A stretch of 64,000 nucleotides of DNA from Akebia trifoliata. Its lineage: Eukaryota; Streptophyta; Magnoliopsida; Ranunculales; Lardizabalaceae. The notes under the pieces were generated by a model. It made no database searches. It was given only the letters and a program-made list of their open reading frames with translations, and was not told where the DNA came from. A program made the position numbers and the translations under genes. Below are positions 24,518 through 38,345 of this stretch, in pieces (within the stretch, counting starts at the first letter, position 1; the number at the start of each line of letters is the position of its first letter). The stretch covers positions 5,560,001 through 5,624,000 of the forward strand of contig CM030709.1 of NCBI GenBank assembly GCA_017979445.1, given 5' to 3'.

Positions 24518-25916
24518 ATGTATGATGTGTGAGGAAGGTTATTATTATTTGCATATTTTTTTCTTCTTTTATTTGTTAAACTTAACAATTTAGAGTCTCT
24601 CCTGTCAGGTTTGCAAGTAACTTGGGCGAGTCAAAAAATTCAGTATCGGAAGGAGTTTCTGGGCACATCCTGATATAGGTAACATAGAGCGGTCTTCTCT
24701 ATCATTTTCTGTTGCTGTCGAGGAGACATCATAAATATGTTTATTCAAAGAGAATATGCGCACGAAACAATTTGCTGTTGCCGTATATTGCTATTAGGTA
24801 GATTATATGTTAAATAGACAAGTAATCCAGGTGTAGTACATGTTAATTCGAATTATGATTTTGGCACCGGTCATGACTCAAAAGATTATATTTCTCGCAT
24901 GTAATATCTGATACATTTTCCTTTTTTTCGAGTTATTATCTGCAGTGCTACTTTGCTTTCTATGTATATAGTTCATTTCCTGGTATGATTTTAGTTGCTT
25001 CTCTCATTCAATTTTTTCTCTTAGGTTCTTCCCCTCATACTTGTTAAAGGGAAACTCCATTGCGTCTCTTTCTTCATTGTATCCACTTTGTGGAACAGAA
25101 AACTTTTAAGGGAGAGACAAGGCAATGAGTATTCGATGTGGCACTGTTTGGGGGTCCAACTCAAAACTAGAGAGGCCCATGAGCTTATCAAGGAGAGAAA
25201 CTAGATGATGAGTGTCTGATGTGGGACTAAACTCAACAGAGATCGCTTCTTCTGTAGGATTTAAAAGAGAAAAGATGACTCGTCTGATATGTCTTGGTAT
25301 CGACTACCATCGAGATGCTTGATATCATGAGTGGGCCCAAACCATGAACTGAGCATAGGATTGGATTGGATTCTTATTGGGGATCACAATATTAGAATCC
25401 ATCCCTCTGATTCAATAACAATTGAATTCAGATGGGATCAAAGTGGTTTGATGTATTGGATTGACACCCTATCAGATTGGATACTTATTAAAATTCAAAT
25501 CCTGGATCACATTGGTTTGATCCCATCCATTGACAGCCCTAACCAATAGAGATTATTTAGTGAATATTTGCTACCAAGACTAAAAAATAATTTATTTATT
25601 TCGAACAAATATTTTTCCTTGGAAATACTGAGTATATTTGGGCTGCAATGGATCTGTTAACACCTATTGCTGAATCTAATTCATTCTACGAATGAACACT
25701 ATTTATTGGGTTATATAGGATCCAATTAGGCGTGCCACAATGCAGTTTTAAAAAGAATGCATCAAACTTTTTATAGTAATGGATTTAGCATAGCATATTA
25801 CCTTTACCTTAATGATTTTTGGTGACGTGTCCTTCTACTGGGCACTGGTTCTTCTCCTCTTATAATTATCTTATACAAGTGTTTGACATCAAAATTTTCT
25901 CGGACTCCTAAAAATT
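24518..25916. other. ICR 3' UTR and intergenic repeats
   Basis: The first few hundred bases are probably the ICR 3' UTR. Near 25100-25250, TCTGATGTGGGACTAAACTC and related phrases mark LTR-type repeat debris. 25330-25545 ends CCATTGACAGCCCTA, a hAT-like right terminus with no left partner. Confidence 0.4.
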
Positions 25917-26480
25917 TAGAGATTTTATTGCCACACTAACTTTTACCAATAACACCCCAACGTGTGAGCTAATTCCAATGGGACTAGACTATTTACACCT
26001 TTTTTTTTTTTTTTTCCATTCATCGAATCTTGTTCATCTCTCACAGTCGTATCTCTAACTTTCTCATTTTTCTTCTTCTTCATTTTTAAATTTACATAAA
26101 GTTCAATTAAGCTTTCGTGATATAAGAAACAATATCCTTAGAATTAATAAAATAAGTTTGTAAGGATTGTGAAAACCTCAATTCCTAATATAGTAGTTGT
26201 TAGAAAATCTTGATAGCGAAAATTTCTAGTAAAGAAAACTTCATTTTGTAAGTCAGTAACAAAATCGCCCAATCCATAAGTTCCTACTGAGTTCCAATGT
26301 AAATTTTCAATAATTTACTAATGAAAAAACAATTTGTCCACTTTTTATTTATTTATTTATTATTTATAAGTTTTAATTTCGTGATTTATGGGAAAAAGGG
26401 GTGAAATTTGGTACTCTTACGTTAGTATCATACGAATGGGGTGCTCTTAGTAAAATTTGGTGTGGCAATATAGTATCTAT
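25917..26480. mobile_element. MITE of the same family upstream of RPS23
   Basis: TAGAGATTTTATTGCCACAC at the left and GGTGTGGCAATATAGTATCT at the right. Its right end lies about 40 bases before the RPS23 telo-box, so it forms part of the RPS23 upstream region. Confidence 0.6.
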
Positions 26481-26525
26481 AAAATATTTAAATATATCAG
26501 GTAAAAAAAATAAAAGAACTAGGTT

Positions 26526-26534
26526 TAGGGTTTT
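26526..26534 (+). promoter_or_regulatory. telo-box (TAGGGTTTT) in the RPS23 promoter or leader
   Basis: The AAACCCTA-type telo-box lies 93 bases before the RPS23 start codon, followed by a pyrimidine-rich leader. Telo-boxes are common in promoters of plant ribosomal protein genes, so the position fits co-regulation with the translation machinery. Confidence 0.55.
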
Positions 26535-26618
26535 CTTTCCGCGGCTTCTGCTTCTTCGTCTTCTTCGCAGCTCTTGAACCTTGTTGTTGCACTCGAGGAA
26601 TCTCTCGTAACAGCCGCC

Positions 26619-28738
<2,120 letters not shown>

Positions 28739-28993
28739 TTTAGTGGGGAAATTACGCTCCTCTCGTTCTTTCAACTTTTTATGCTGTATTCATGGATGCT
28801 TGCGAGTCTTCAGTGAGGAATTATTTTTGTGAACTATATTTCAGTTATTATGTGAGACTTAGGAACCTTTTTTGATGTTAGAACCATTTTCAAAAAACCC
28901 TTTGATGGTTATGTTTTCTTCATGAAAAAATGCCCATTAGATTTTGCTCTAATTGTGAAAAAAAAGATGGCAGTTTGCTAATCTTTTCCTTTC

Positions 28994-29138
28994 TGAGTCA
29001 TGCTGGTGTGACCTCAGCGAGGGGCACCTTGATGGTGCATGTCCATAGATGCATTTTACTTGTATCTTGGAGAAAATGCATCTCCAGGCATGCACGGGCC
29101 ACCACGTGAAGATTCCCTCCCCCCCTAAGGTCACTCCA
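28994..29138. mobile_element. Hairpin MITE, family B copy 4 (just after RPS23)
   Basis: Ends ATGCTGGTGTGACCTCAGC and AAGGTCACTCCAGCAT, with core CCATAGATGCATTTTACTTG. It lies about 250 bases beyond the RPS23 stop codon. Confidence 0.7.
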
Positions 29139-29914
29139 GCATTAATCTTTCCTTTTATCTCCAGCATTTCTTGATTTGTACTGTTGCCAACGTGCCCTTT
29201 TTCTTTGTTTTATTTTAGTAATCTGACCAGAGAAGCGTGATTGATCCAAATAATGCCATTGGTGATGAGTAGTGGATCTCAAGTACCCCATTCTTAATGG
29301 GTCCTTAAAATGACTACTCATAACCGACTCAAAAATTAAGCAGGTCTCTAGTTGGTTCAAAACTGATCTGATTAATTGGTTCCCGATAATTTGTTAACAC
29401 CCCTAGTCAGTAATAGATTTATACGCCATACTTAATTGCTTGGACTAACACTTCACATCTCACTCCACGAAATAACACACCGAGGTACCTTTACGTGGCC
29501 TCTTGAACGTTCCATATAGATATATGGGTTCCTGTACAGGTCAGTAAGGCAAGGTGAACTTCAGTAACTCCACCGTTCATGCTGTGTGCCTTCTACCTCT
29601 TGTACAGCTTCTTTCATTGTTGATTCTGTCCCCAATCTGAAAGGTGGCCTCGGATGCCCAATATTATTTTGGTTTTGTGGAAACTCTTCTTCGCGCCATG
29701 CCATTTCTTACAATTATGGCCTCTATTTATCTGCCCAGGCAATCTACTCGAGATCTTCAAAACAAAATGAATTTTCATTTCCATTACTTTCCTAAAGCCA
29801 TAGTGACGAAGTTGGAATACGGGTTTAAAATGGCAAGGCAAATCTTTGGAAATAAAAATGGGAAAGAAACGATAAATAAGAAAAATATATATTTTAGAAT
29901 TTATTATATATATA
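29139..29914. other. Intergenic
   Basis: Contains a hAT-like terminus TTGTTAACACCCCTA at about 29391 and retroelement-like CCACGAAATAACACACCGAG near 29465. No gene is supported. Confidence 0.35.
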
Positions 29915-30396
29915 GGGGACAGTTCAGCAGCCCTAAAGTTTGCAATGTTTGGTGTCAAACATTTTTCAAAATATGGCTTAGAAGCTTTGGAATGGGCTGA
30001 TTTTTTGTGAGGATGGTCTCTATGATGAGGAGATCATCCTCACCAAAAATCAGCCTATTCCAAAACTTCTAACCCCATCAAAAGTGATTTACAAAAATTG
30101 GACGGTCCACGATTCTTCAACTTGTAAATTAGGGTTAGAAGTTTTAAAATGAGCTGATTTTTTGTGAGGGTGCAAAAGTGATTTACAAAAATTGGACGGT
30201 CCACGATTCTTCAACTTGTAAATTAGGGTTAGAAGTTTTAAAATGAGCTGATTTTTTGTGAGGATGATCTCTTCACCGTAAAGATCATCCTCACAAAAAA
30301 TCAGCCTATTCCAAAACTTCTAACCCCATCAAAAGTGATTTACAAAAAATGTTTGGCACCAAACTTGGCAAACTTTAGGGCTGCCGAACCGCTCCC
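29915..30396. mobile_element. TIR MITE in a TA microsatellite, copy with internal duplication (482 bp)
   Basis: Ends GGGGACAGTTCAGCAGCCC and GGGCTGCCGAACCGCTCCC are inverted repeats. Both flanks are TA runs. Internal stem-loops repeat GCTGATTTTTTGTGAGGATG and its complement. A 94-base unit starting near 30081 is repeated in tandem from 30175. Without that unit the length equals the neighbouring 388-bp copy. Confidence 0.8.
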
Positions 30397-30412
30397 ATAT
30401 ATATATATATAT

Positions 30413-30800
30413 GGGGACGGTTCAGAAGCCCTAAAGTTTGCCAAGTTTGGTGCCAAACATTTTTCAAAATACGGATTAGAAGCTTTGGAATGAGCTGATT
30501 TTTTGTGAGGATGATCTCTATGATGAGGAGATCATCCTCACCAAAAATCAGCCTATTCCAAAATTTCTAACCCCATCAAAAGTGATTTACAAAAATTGGA
30601 CGATCCACAATTCTTCAACTTGTAAACTAGGGTTAGAAGTTTCAAAATGAGCTGATTTTTTGTGAGGATGATCTCTTCACCGTAGAGATCATCCTCACAA
30701 AAAATCAGCCTATTCCAAAACTTCTAACCCCATCAAAAGTGATTTACAAAAAATGTTTGGCACCAAACTTGGCAAACTTTAGGGCTGCCGAACCGCTCCC
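30413..30800. mobile_element. TIR MITE in a TA microsatellite (388 bp)
   Basis: Begins GGGGACGGTTCAGAAGCCC and ends GGGCTGCCGAACCGCTCCC, with TA runs on both sides (shared with 29915-30396 on the left). It has the same internal palindromes as its neighbour. No coding capacity. Confidence 0.8.
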
Positions 30801-31636
30801 TATATATATATATATATATATGATACATTAGACATTGATTCTAAGTTTTTAATATATTTTTGAGGAAAAAGCATACTATTGAATACCTATGCATGATCAC
30901 ATGTTTCCACATGTAATCATGCATTCTATGATGCTAAAAAAAATTTAACCATCAGTTAATCTTTTGAGCAGACTCAGCCACTATTGAAAAGTTAAAAAAA
31001 AAAAAAAAAAATCATTACATCAAGACATTAACATTTGATTTCATGTTAAACAACATTTATGAATCAAATCACAAACAACTATAAGGCTATTGGAATAAAT
31101 AATGGACATACAAAAATGGGGTTTTATTATTTTTTTTTAAAAAACGTGTTTAAAATGTTAAAAAAAATCACATTTTAAATGTAAAAAAATGAGTTTTAAA
31201 CATAAGAACGTGTTTTTTTTTTAATTGTTTTAATCGTTGAAGTTAAAAAAGATGTTTTAAACGAGACTCTTAAAAAAATAAAAAAGGGAGTTTTTTGTTA
31301 TTGTGTAAAACAAATGCAAGGTGTTCTTTAGATTGGCTTGACCAGACGTGACTAGTTCATCCCAATTATAAGGGTTTTATGTTGTAAAAATAGCAAATTA
31401 AACTATCTCAATCTGAGGTCTGTCTTATTTTGTAGGAGTGATCCTGATTATCATTATCAAAGCTTTATTCCAAAATTCAGGATCAATTGCACAAAAAATG
31501 TTCTTTCATTCAATCTTCCTCTCATTCTTTTGGAATCTTTAACTTGCAAGTTCTTTCTAATTAAGATTGTTTAAATAAATTTTGAATTTTTGTACAACTG
31601 AATGTGCGGCGTTAACATAAAAAATAATATCATTAT

Positions 31637-33414
31637 TGTGGACATGGGATTTTCAACTCTTTGAAACATCTCTTCACTTTGGGGGATTTTTGAAGTCACC
31701 ACCATTCATTTTTGGAAATGGGTATGAATGGTCACCCAAAGTTGTATTTTTTGAAAAACATGTCATTTTGACATTTAATGATTCTCGTATGGATAGGGTA
31801 CATGGTCCATCCATTTATGGAGTAGGGAAGGTGTTAGGCACCCTACTCCATCCACCGTACGTGGTAATCTCGGATTCGGCCAACTTTTTAAAAAAGAAAT
31901 AAAAAAACGATAGATATTGGAAATTTCGATATGTGCCCTCAAGTATGAGGGACTTTCGGTATTGGTTCAAACCATTGGGGCACTCTTATTAAAAAAGATG
32001 CCCTTTGATGATTCAAACCGTTGTGGTGTGTGTAAACGTGTAGATAAAGGGAGAGTAGAAGAGGGAAGGTGGGGGGCGTTCTTTTGTCCAAACCCACCTT
32101 GATCCAATCTTGATCTTCTTTGATCTTCAAAGATGTACCCCTTGATGAGTCTTCCTTTTTCCTTTCTTGATTTGTTTGAGAGAAAGTTGAAAGTTGAGGG
32201 TTGTGAGATGAGTTGAGAGTTGATGGTGGTTAGGGAGTAGAATAAGAGTAGAAAGTTGAGGGTTGAGTTGAGATGAGTTGTGTTTTTTGAGATATTTTCC
32301 TTAATTTTTCATTAGGTGTTAGATATTGAATTTTTCATTAGGGATTGAGAGTTGAGAATGATGGGGTTTTTATAGAATTTGGGAGTTATTTTGAGAGGTA
32401 GAATTGGGTGAAATGATGAGAAGTGATAGAATGGTATGGGGTTTAAGAGAGGGGTATGTGTAAATTGATGGGGTTTGAAGGATATTTGTGTAAGAAGGTT
32501 AAATGGGTGAGTTTTGACCCAAATGGTTTGGATCTTACCCAACCCATTTGGGTGGAGTATTTAGTGAGGTGAGATGATGGGTGTTTAAGATGGTGATGGT
32601 GATTAAGTGGTGTTTGGTTTAAGAGAATGGAGGATTTAAGAGGGTGGTTGATGATATTTTGGGAGGGTGAGGGAGATGATGTCATGTGTCAAAATGGGTG
32701 AAAATGTAGGGTTGAGATGAGTTGATGGGAAATGATGAGTGTTTGATTTGAGAGAAGTAGTGTAGGTTTAGGTTGTAGAGATGGGTTTTGTAGGGAATGA
32801 TGGGGGTAGATTAGGGGGAGGTGTAAGTTATAAGTATTTGATTTGAGAGAATTGATAGAATAGGTTAGGAGGGTGTAGGTTGTAAGTGTTTGATTTGAAA
32901 AAATGGATAGGATAGGTTAGGGAGGGTGTAAGTTGTAAGTGTGGGTAGATGATATTTAGAGAAAAGTAATGTGATAGTTAATTTTTTAGAGAAAGGTGAT
33001 GAGAGTTGGTTGTTGGATGACGGAGGTGAGATGGGGTGATGACATGTGTCATACCTTGATGATATTGGGTGATTGGTTGTGATGTTAAGCTTGGGTTTGG
33101 GTAATGTGTTGGGTTGAGTTGAATGGGCTTGGGTAATGGGTAGAATAAGAATGGGTTTAGGTTGAATTGAATGGGCTTGGGTAATGGGTAGAATAAGAAT
33201 GAGTTTAGGTTGCATAGGGTTGAGTTTAAGAATGTAGGAGGGTGATGAAATGTTTGGATCCATGGGCCATGTGAGTAGCCTTGGGCCGTTTATTGAAAAA
33301 TAATGACAGAATTAATTGGATTTTTGTAGGTTCGGGCTTCGAAGCCCATTCCAATTTTTTTTCGATTTTTTGGGCATTTTGCATAGAGGGCCCGATCAAA
33401 TTTGGGTGTCTACA
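31637..33414 (+). mobile_element. Solo LTR, plus orientation, with 5-bp target duplication
   Basis: Begins TGTGGACA and ends TGTCTACA (TG...CA), flanked on both sides by ATTAT (31632-31636 and 33415-33419). It contains GGGAAGGTGTTAGGCACCCT near 31827, a phrase shared with the LTR at 61093-63621. About 32150-33250 is strongly G/T-rich on this strand (GATGGG, GAGTTGAGA, TGGGTGA runs). No internal retrotransposon region adjoins, which is what LTR-LTR recombination leaves. Confidence 0.85.
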
Positions 33415-33571
33415 ATTATCATCGATGTATTATATAAAAGATAGAAAAGTTTGGCATTTGGAATATGTGTATAACATTTCTATGATTAACAGTAGAATTG
33501 TTTGTAATGAGATGGATTTGAAATATCAACAACTATATAATATAATTTATAATCCGGCCTAATCCAATTAT

Positions 33572-33740
33572 GTAATGATTTTTTGACGCCCCTCTTTGAC
33601 ATATGCCCCCATCACAGAATCATAAATCATTTGCCTCGGGATACACAATCATAAATCTTTTTATTTTTTATTTTTATCTCAAATCAAGTGATCTAAAGAG
33701 AGGGGGGGCGTATGTCAGAGAAGGGTGTCATATTATCACG
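33572..33740. mobile_element. Hairpin MITE, family C copy 3
   Basis: TAATGATTTTTTGACGCCCC and ATTTGCCTCGGGATACACAA at the left, GGGCGTATGTCAGAG and TCATATTATCACGA at the right. It lies just beyond the solo LTR. Confidence 0.6.
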
Positions 33741-34012
33741 ACTCAATTCAATAATATGAAAGAGAATATATAAATGATATATTTTATATCACTTATAAAC
33801 TATATCAAACTTTCAATTATAGATCAATACCGACTTTCTAGGAGGGATTAGCACAATTTTTCTCGGGAGACATTTTTCCTGGGAATCCCTAGCACCTCAA
33901 TCGTTTGTTTGATATGTGGGTTGAGGATAGTGTTTTCCATTTTAATAAACTGCAATGTCATATATTATATCATCATCGAGTGTCGTGTCAATTAAGATAC
34001 TAATTAGCATTG

Positions 34013-34885
34013 ATTGAATATTATATTAGTTCATATCTTTATATTTTGCAATTATTTATATAAACATGTTTTGGAATCCATGTAAATTAGAAGATTCAAT
34101 AGTGTTATTTTTTATTTCTCTCAAGATGCATCCAAATCTATTACCTGTAGGAATCCATGTTCAAGTCTTGACCCGCATTACATGATCAATGCCCAAGTCA
34201 CAAAAATTGTAAGATATTCCTAGTGGGGTTATAAGCCTTATCCTTCACAAATGTCTTTTAAAAAATGTTTATTTTGTTTTTTAATCTAAAAAAGGCTTTT
34301 ATTCTCATTATGCAATAGCATTTTAGAAATTAATTTTATGAGACTTTGTGATATTTAGAAACCATCAATATTGAACAATGACATTAAAACCCTGAGGGGT
34401 TGGCTCGATGGTAATTTCGGACAGATAAATTCTTAATGCCTGTAGGTCATGAGTTTGATACGCAGTATGAGTATTAATTCCTTGGGGCCACCCGCGAGGG
34501 ATGCACCCTCACTTCCTTAGTGCGTGTGATGTGCAGGCATCGCACGTACCCCAGGATTAGTCCTGGGACAAGACCATGGTCTTTGGACTTTGTCCGGTTC
34601 GCTCTTTACAGTGATACCTGGTAATAATAAAAAATGACATTAAATTCTTACTTTTTGGACTAAAAATAAAAAAGAATAATTCATTGAAGAAATATAGAGG
34701 AATATCCTACATTTTTGTCAGCTGGGCATTGATTGATCATATTGTGTATTCTAATGGGTAATAAATCTAGATTATCAAGGACATGATAATATAAAAAAGA
34801 CTACTTTATTGAAACTTGGATAGTTTAAATTGATCCCAAATCATGATTTATATAAAGAATTGCAGCATATAAAGATATTACGAAT
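34013..34885. repeat. Inverted-repeat element, copy 1 (split by the SINE)
   Basis: Left end (TCATATCTTTATATTTTGCA, then TTTATATAAACATG and TTTGGAATCCATG) recurs inverted at the right end (CATGATTTATATAAAGAATTG near 34840). Inner parts such as ATTTTATGAGACTTTGTGAT also match copy 2 at 41990. A foldback-type repeat with no coding capacity. Confidence 0.6.
34389..34632 (+). mobile_element. tRNA-derived SINE with 12-bp target duplication
   Basis: A pol III box A (TGGCTCGATGG, 34401-34411) and box B (GAGTTTGATAC, 34451-34461) lie at tRNA-like spacing near the 5' end. The 3' end is AATAATAAAA. Flanking copies of AATGACATTAAA (34377-34388 and 34633-34644) are a 12-bp target duplication. It is inserted within the inverted-repeat element at 34013-34885. 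Confidence 0.8.
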
Positions 34886-35611
34886 CTTATATTGAATTGA
34901 TGCTTACTCAGTGTCCTAATCCACTCCACACCCCCATAATGATAGCGTATCTCATTTAAGCTTATTAAAATACACCCTTTAAAGTATGATTTTATTTTAA
35001 TAAGACTTTATAAAAAAAATTTATAGCAAACCTAATTATAGACTAGAAGGTCTTGTTTTTTTTTTTAATTTTATTTGTTCCGGATTTCTCTTCTTTATAA
35101 CCACTTTTTTCTCCCCTAGTCATGTTCGTAATCTTACATTTCAAGTAGTTAAGTCAATCAATGTATTTGTGGTTCAAAATGTTGAAATAATTAAATCAAT
35201 TTCTTGGGAAAATGTTGATTTGCACAAATTTATTTTTGGTGGAACCTATTTTTATGGTATTTACAGTTTTAGATTTTCTTATATCCCTAGAAAGGAATTT
35301 TGGATGATCATGAAAATTTTAGGTCTACTCTTTTACCGTTGTTCATTTTCTTTGGAATATTGCGAAAAGTTAAGAATATTTCCAATTAACAAATTAAGAA
35401 AAGGCTTACTGGGATAGTTTAAGCATATTTGACAATTGTAATATATAATTCTAAGAAATATTCAAATTGAAGGTCCTAAAAAATTGAGAGAAAGAATTAA
35501 AGAACGTGGATGGAGATGGTGTAAGTAGACAAACTCACTTTCAATAACATAAGACCTGATTTTGGATAGAGAGAATAGAGGAGCATGATTAATTAATTTA
35601 TGAGCCGTTCT

Positions 35612-35780
35612 ACACTAACATCCTATAACACTGCGTTCAACGTTGCACTAACGTGGCGGTGTGCACAAAACCTTAGATGTTTTTAACTCGTCGCTTGAGG
35701 AAAAACATCTATGGTTCTGTACACCTTGGCACATCAACAAAGAGTTGATCACAATGTTGTAGGAAGTCAGAGTAGCATTT
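35612..35780. mobile_element. Hairpin MITE, family B copy 5 (diverged)
   Basis: TCCTATAACACTGCGTTCAA on the left mirrors CACAATGTTGTAGGA on the right. Core CTTAGATGTTTTTAACTCG with complement AAAACATCTATGG. Confidence 0.55.
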
Positions 35781-35878
35781 TTTTTCTTATTTGAGCCTAG
35801 AATCAAATCTTAAGGACAAAGTTTTTATTTTCTTTTAAAAATTAAAAAAATACTAAACCTTCCATCCAGCTACATAGT

Positions 35879-35959
35879 GATCATCCTAAAAAAAAAAATC
35901 AGTCCATTCCGAAACTTCTAACCCATGTAAGCCAAATTGTTAGTTGCTGAACGGGACCC
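35879..35959. mobile_element. Remnant right end of the same TIR MITE family
   Basis: Retains GTGATCATCC, AATCAGTCCATTCC, ACTTCTAACCCATG and the terminal TTGCTGAACGGGACCC. The rest is lost and there is no TA run at the right side. Confidence 0.6.
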
Positions 35960-36736
35960 TAAGTTAATATATACTTATTTATACTAAAAGGGTTTCTTTC
36001 TTGGTTTGGTTTAGTTCTATACAAGTGCTGAACAAAGAACGAACCAAATTGTTGGTTCTACATTTTCTTAACCCAAAATTGAATCGTAACTTGTTCAAAA
36101 CTGAACAAAACCAGCCCAAAGCCATCGGTTTGGTTCTCAGTGACGAAGTTGCACCCCTAACCAAAACAACACACCTCCCCATTGATTGATTATTATTCAT
36201 GCATCATTCTCAATCTCCATCATCATTGCTGCCTCATTCTCTGGTTGTGTCATTTCAGTTACGTGCCACAAACATCAACAAATGGGGGGCATTGCACCCA
36301 TAGGAGACAGCTTGAATGGGCTATATATCTTGCCACGTGAGGATAGACAATGTGGCTTTGCCAACCACCCAAATAACCAATTCTTTTAAAATTATTGACG
36401 TCTTATAAGTAAAAGATACTACTACTAAGATAGTGTGTTAACACATCAATTTTTACTGTCCATTACTAAAAATAAAAATATTCAACCTCTAAGTACTCAA
36501 TGAAAATTTACCCCAATTTGTTGATAAATAACCAAGCACTTGTATTTACATTTTTTTTAGTGCCTCTATAATAATTTGCAATTGTTCTAAGCTGAGATTG
36601 TTTTGTTTGTTCCATACTTTCTTTTTATTTTATTTTTTATTTCTGTAATAAATGTATATTGGTTCAATCAAATTGAATCAAGTTTTGATTATAGTCAATC
36701 AAATTTAACAATTTTTATTTATTTATTTTTACACAG
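35960..36736. other. Intergenic before the alpha-galactosidase exon
   Basis: 35990-36150 is rich in GGTTTGGTT and GAACCAAA motifs and ends GTTGCACCCCTA, like a small hAT derivative. The remainder is AT-rich. No first exon for alpha-galactosidase was found. Confidence 0.35.
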
Positions 36737-36782
36737 GTGGAACAGTTGGAATCATTTTAATTGCAAGTGTGACAAGAAACTG
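36737..36782 (+). pseudogene. Isolated alpha-galactosidase (GH27) exon
   Basis: A 46-base block bounded by TTTTTACACAG and GTGAGTG encodes (G)WNSWNHFNCKCDKKL, matching the conserved GWNSWNHF near the N-terminus of plant alpha-galactosidases. The first base completes a Gly codon, as expected for the split G/W junction. I found no neighbouring exons for the substrate-binding or catalytic Asp regions within several kb on either strand. It is therefore a relic or captured exon rather than a gene. Confidence 0.6.
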
Positions 36783-38310
36783 GTGAGTGAAATTTCATCA
36801 TCCATGCTTTATTTCAAGTATTTAAAATCCTTTTATATGAAGTTATAACTTCAATTTTTATTTTTATTTTTTAACTATTATAAAATCTATTTATAGTTTT
36901 AGACTTCTTATCATACTTTCAAAACCTTCAACATCAATTTGTCTATCTAAACAAATTGAGGGCACACTTTATTCTTTAGTTATTAATATTCTTCTGAATG
37001 GTGGGTCTTTAATTGGATCTTATAATGTGTGGAGCCGATTTCAGTTGAATTTTATGACTTTTGTTAGTTTGGTTTTGAATTTTAAAAGATAGATGAATTG
37101 TTAATGCTCAAGCAATTGGCACTTTAAAGTTTCCTCATTAGGTAGGAGTGCAATTCACTTTTGTTAATGGCCCAAACACATTTGCAATTCATAACTTTGC
37201 TCATCTCCTTTTTTTTTTTTTAATGAGATGATCAAAGTTGTGAATTTGTTACGCTTTTTATTTATTTATTATTTTGATTGGTAATCTTGTTTTCAATGAG
37301 CTCAATAACTTAGTGTTGGTCGAGAATCGAACTCATCAATTGTTTGTTTGTGCATGTTGACAGTTCAGACTTCACCAAATCGTCTGACAAAAACATTGTA
37401 AATGGGTGTTGTTGCACGGCCTTGATTGATGCTTGCTCTCAGATGAATGACCATTGTTCTCACATAACTTACAGCTTTGCACTGCTTTGGCATGTCTCGG
37501 CTATTATTGTTCCATTGTTGACTTCTTTTTTGTTAATATACAAGTTGTTTGATGAGAAGTACTTCAAGGAAGTGCAGTCTAATTTTTTATCACTTAATTT
37601 GTTGGTGACACATGCATGTAACTGAAAGTCTTGAACTCTCCCTTTATTTTATTTTTTTCTAAACCTCTGGATGTCTAATTATAAAAGGGGATTCTAAATT
37701 TAATGAATCCATCCCCACAAGTAATAAATGGTTAAAAAAGATAGTTGTATATGAGATGTAAGGAACTTGTGTGTCTATTAATACTAGGTTTGATGCTCCA
37801 AACTGAGTTCAGCACCACCTCACTCTTCATACCTTAAACTTCAAATCCTTTTACCAACTCTTGTGCCTGAAAAGGGCTTTAATAGATTCACTAATTAGAG
37901 ATGAATTGAAAAAGGTTTCTAACCTTAGTAATTGCACCACTACCCAAGGTAAGCATTTGGGATCGATAGATCGAATCTTATTACTGCATTCAAATTCCGT
38001 CTAAAAACTAGTCTGTTAATCAAAATGTGTTTATAGAAGCTCACACTATGACAATACATCTAAGTCACAAACCATTGGATTCATTTCTAACTACATATAA
38101 CAGTACACATTCAAAGTCCCTTTATGAACACCGAAAGGAGAAAAAGAGTGGACTCCTTTCTTTGAAAAAGAACATTATTAGAAAAAAATCGGCCAAAAAG
38201 CTTGGGTATCCATGACCCCTTACATATTAGTAGAGACTTTTGGCTTGTGGTTTAGTCATTGCAAGTATAATTTTGACACAGAGTGATCGAACCTTCAACC
38301 TCCCACTTGG
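36783..38310. other. Intergenic after the alpha-galactosidase exon
   Basis: No GH27 motif follows. A frame at 37344-37625 with a hydrophobic stretch (FALLWHVSAIIVPLLTSFLL) has no recognisable relatives and is probably chance. Confidence 0.35.
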
Positions 38311-38345
38311 CACTACAAGAAAAAAGGGCTATAGCGACGGAAAAA
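38311..38345 (+). mobile_element. CACTA transposon terminus
   Basis: CACTACAAGAAAAAAGGGC is the classic end of a plant CACTA (En/Spm) element, followed by CTATAGCGACGGA. No matching inverted end was found in the window, so it is truncated or very diverged. Confidence 0.6.

Larger units (their letters stand above)
31310..35460 (+). repeat. Segmental duplication, copy 1
   Basis: Blocks match 41412-43080 in the same order and orientation: 31310-31475 (GGGTTTTATGTTGTAAAAAT, AATCTGAGGTCTGTCTTATT), the inverted-repeat element, 34893-34955 (ACTCAGTGTCCTAATCCACT, CATAATGATAGCGTATCTCA) and 35200-35400 (TTAAGAATATTTCC, AGATTTTCTTATA). A solo LTR, a MITE and a SINE were added later to this copy. Confidence 0.6.

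Noticed and set aside
24087..24554. 155-codon minus-strand frame over the ICR 3' exon
   Set aside because: Shadow of the coiled-coil coding strand (Glu/Lys/Ala codons read backwards); no motif and no splice context.
32312..33263. Pro/His/Ser-rich minus-strand frames
   Set aside because: Artefact of the biased G/T strand within the solo LTR; low complexity, no domain.
34389..34470. Possible tRNA gene at the SINE head
   Set aside because: Boxes A and B are present but acceptor stem pairing and length are wrong, and a target duplication shows a SINE.
37344..37625. 93-codon frame with a hydrophobic segment
   Set aside because: Tested as a possible alpha-galactosidase or membrane protein exon; no motif, no flanking exons.
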